A stretch of 64,000 bases of DNA from JADJGC01 sp964576925 (lineage in GTDB: Bacteria > Zixibacteria > MSB-5A5 > CAIYYT01), in assembly GCA_964576925.1 (NCBI GenBank), contig CAZNWJ010000002.1, positions 1 through 64,000 of the forward strand, read 5' to 3'. Both the position numbers and the translations under genes were made by a program. This document shows positions 63,314 to 64,000 of the stretch, piece by piece (the stretch's first letter is position 1; the number at the start of each line of letters is the position of its first letter). The notes under the pieces were generated by a model. It had not been told where the DNA came from and made no database searches. It worked only from the letters and a program-made list of their open reading frames with translations.

Positions 63314-64000
63314 AGTCCGCGCAACTCCTTAATCTTGGCCGAGACGTCGCCGCTGCGCATGATCGAGGTGCCGATCAGGTAGGCGTCCGCACCGGCTTCG
63401 CGAAGACGCAGGACATCGCGGCGAGAGGAGATTCCGCTTTCAGCGATCTTCATGATTCCGGCCGGAATCTCGCGCAAGAGAAGCTCACCGACGGCAAGAT
63501 CGATGGCGAGGGTCTTGAGATTGCGATTGTTCACGCCTATGATTAGCGGTTCGAGATCGAGGGCGCGCTTGAGTTCGTCGCGATCGTGAACTTCGACGAT
63601 GGTGTCGAGGCTGATACCTGCGGCGAAGCCATGAAGCGCCGCGAGTCTATCCGGTGTCAGCGCGGCAACGATCAGCAGGACGGCTGATGCCCCGTAGGCC
63701 CTGGCTTCGAGAACCTGCAGCTCGTCGATGATGAAGTCTTTGCGGAGCACGGGCAGGTTTGTTTCCCGGACAACGTCGTGCAAATCGGAGAGCGAGCCGG
63801 CGAAATACTCGGGCTCGGTCAGCACGCTTATCGCACCGGCGCCGGCGCCCTGGTAGAGCCGCGCAGTTGCGGCGACATCAAGAGCGAGCGGGGTGCCGTT
63901 GGTACTGGGTGATTTGCGCTTAATCTCGCAAACGAAGGTTTCACCGGGTGCAGCGATGGCTTCACGAAAGCTGCATCGACCTGAATCGTCGAGCAGAGAG
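63310..64000 (-). CDS. trpC: Indole-3-glycerol-phosphate synthase, 5' part beyond the window
   Basis: Cyclises CdRP to indole-3-glycerol phosphate. About 230 codons lie in the window and the frame is open to the right edge. Seen are CEIKRKSPSTNG with the catalytic Lys, ISVLTEPEYFAGSLSDL, PVLRKDFIIDELQVLEARAYGASAVLLI, given in parts, GVNNRNLKTLAIDL and AESGISSRRDVLRLREAGADAYLIGTSIM, also in parts. The earliest Met-like codon inside the window (GTG at 63825) is internal to the domain, so the true start is outside. Confidence 0.96.
   Translation of the reverse strand, partial: SLLDDSGRCSFREAIAAPGETFVCEIKRKSPSTNGTPLALDVAATARLYQGAGAGAISVLTEPEYFAGSLSDLHDVVRETNLPVLRKDFIIDELQVLEARAYGASAVLLIVAALTPDRLAALHGFAAGISLDTIVEVHDRDELKRALDLEPLIIGVNNRNLKTLAIDLAVGELLLREIPAGIMKIAESGISSRRDVLRLREAGADAYLIGTSIMRSGDVSAKIKELRGL

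Noticed and set aside
1..64000. tRNA, rRNA and complete insertion sequences
   Set aside because: I looked through the intergenic regions and saw no cloverleaf, no rRNA segment and no transposase or integrase gene. A covariance-model scan would be needed to exclude small RNAs.

Overview
The window reads as one scaffold of a GC-rich Gram-negative bacterium. MurE carries a DNPR motif, which suggests meso-diaminopimelate peptidoglycan. An apolipoprotein N-acyltransferase indicates lipoproteins. Three secreted proteins end in FlgD-like/Por-type C-terminal sorting domains (YPNPFNP, FPNPFNP and YPNPF motifs). This combination, plus a C25 (gingipain-type) peptidase, cohesin and dockerin-like domains and dense translational coupling, fits an uncultured lineage of the Fibrobacterota-Chlorobi-Bacteroidota (FCB) side of the tree, such as Zixibacteria or relatives. 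The placement is inference. A 100-N gap flanked by exact 55-base duplicates points to a short-read assembly.

Region 1 (1-1151) is non-coding and full of dispersed palindromic repeats. Region 2 (1152-17210, minus) is a complete dcw cluster transcribed mraZ-rsmH-ftsL-ftsI-murE-murF-mraY-murD-ftsW-murG-murC-ftsQ-ftsA-ftsZ. Most joints overlap by 1-11 bases, and TGGG direct repeats forming a MraZ operator lie upstream of mraZ. murB and ddl are absent from it. Region 3 (17473-20602) is a divergent secreted C25 peptidase, then a repeat-rich stretch with the assembly gap.

Region 4 (20603-32601, minus) looks like one long coupled operon: priA, an HD hydrolase, purM, lnt, a secreted beta-propeller protein, a FemAB-like acyltransferase and three glycosyltransferases. 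Upstream of it are a TPR protein with its own terminator, a DUF4139 protein, an orphan multi-PAS hybrid histidine kinase and mazG. valS is divergent from mazG and has a clear sigma70-type promoter. A small Rieske ferredoxin follows.

Region 5 (44962-52296, plus) encodes a 2,444-residue secreted protein: signal peptide, von Willebrand A domain, about 17 tandem Ig-like repeats with six cysteines each, a cohesin-like domain, a dockerin-like domain and a sorting domain. Fourteen consecutive repeat units are exactly 258 bases long. It is the most unusual object in the window.

Region 6 (52405-64000, minus) is an aromatic amino acid supraoperon transcribed trpC-trpF-trpB-trpA-aroH-aroF-tyrA-aroA-aroE-aroC-aroK-aroB-aroQ-ilvE. 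It carries nearly the whole shikimate pathway, the route to prephenate and hydroxyphenylpyruvate, and the last tryptophan steps, with a class IV aminotransferase as the last gene. Two loci look damaged or non-canonically started: the 5' end of rsmH and the 5' end of the PAS kinase.
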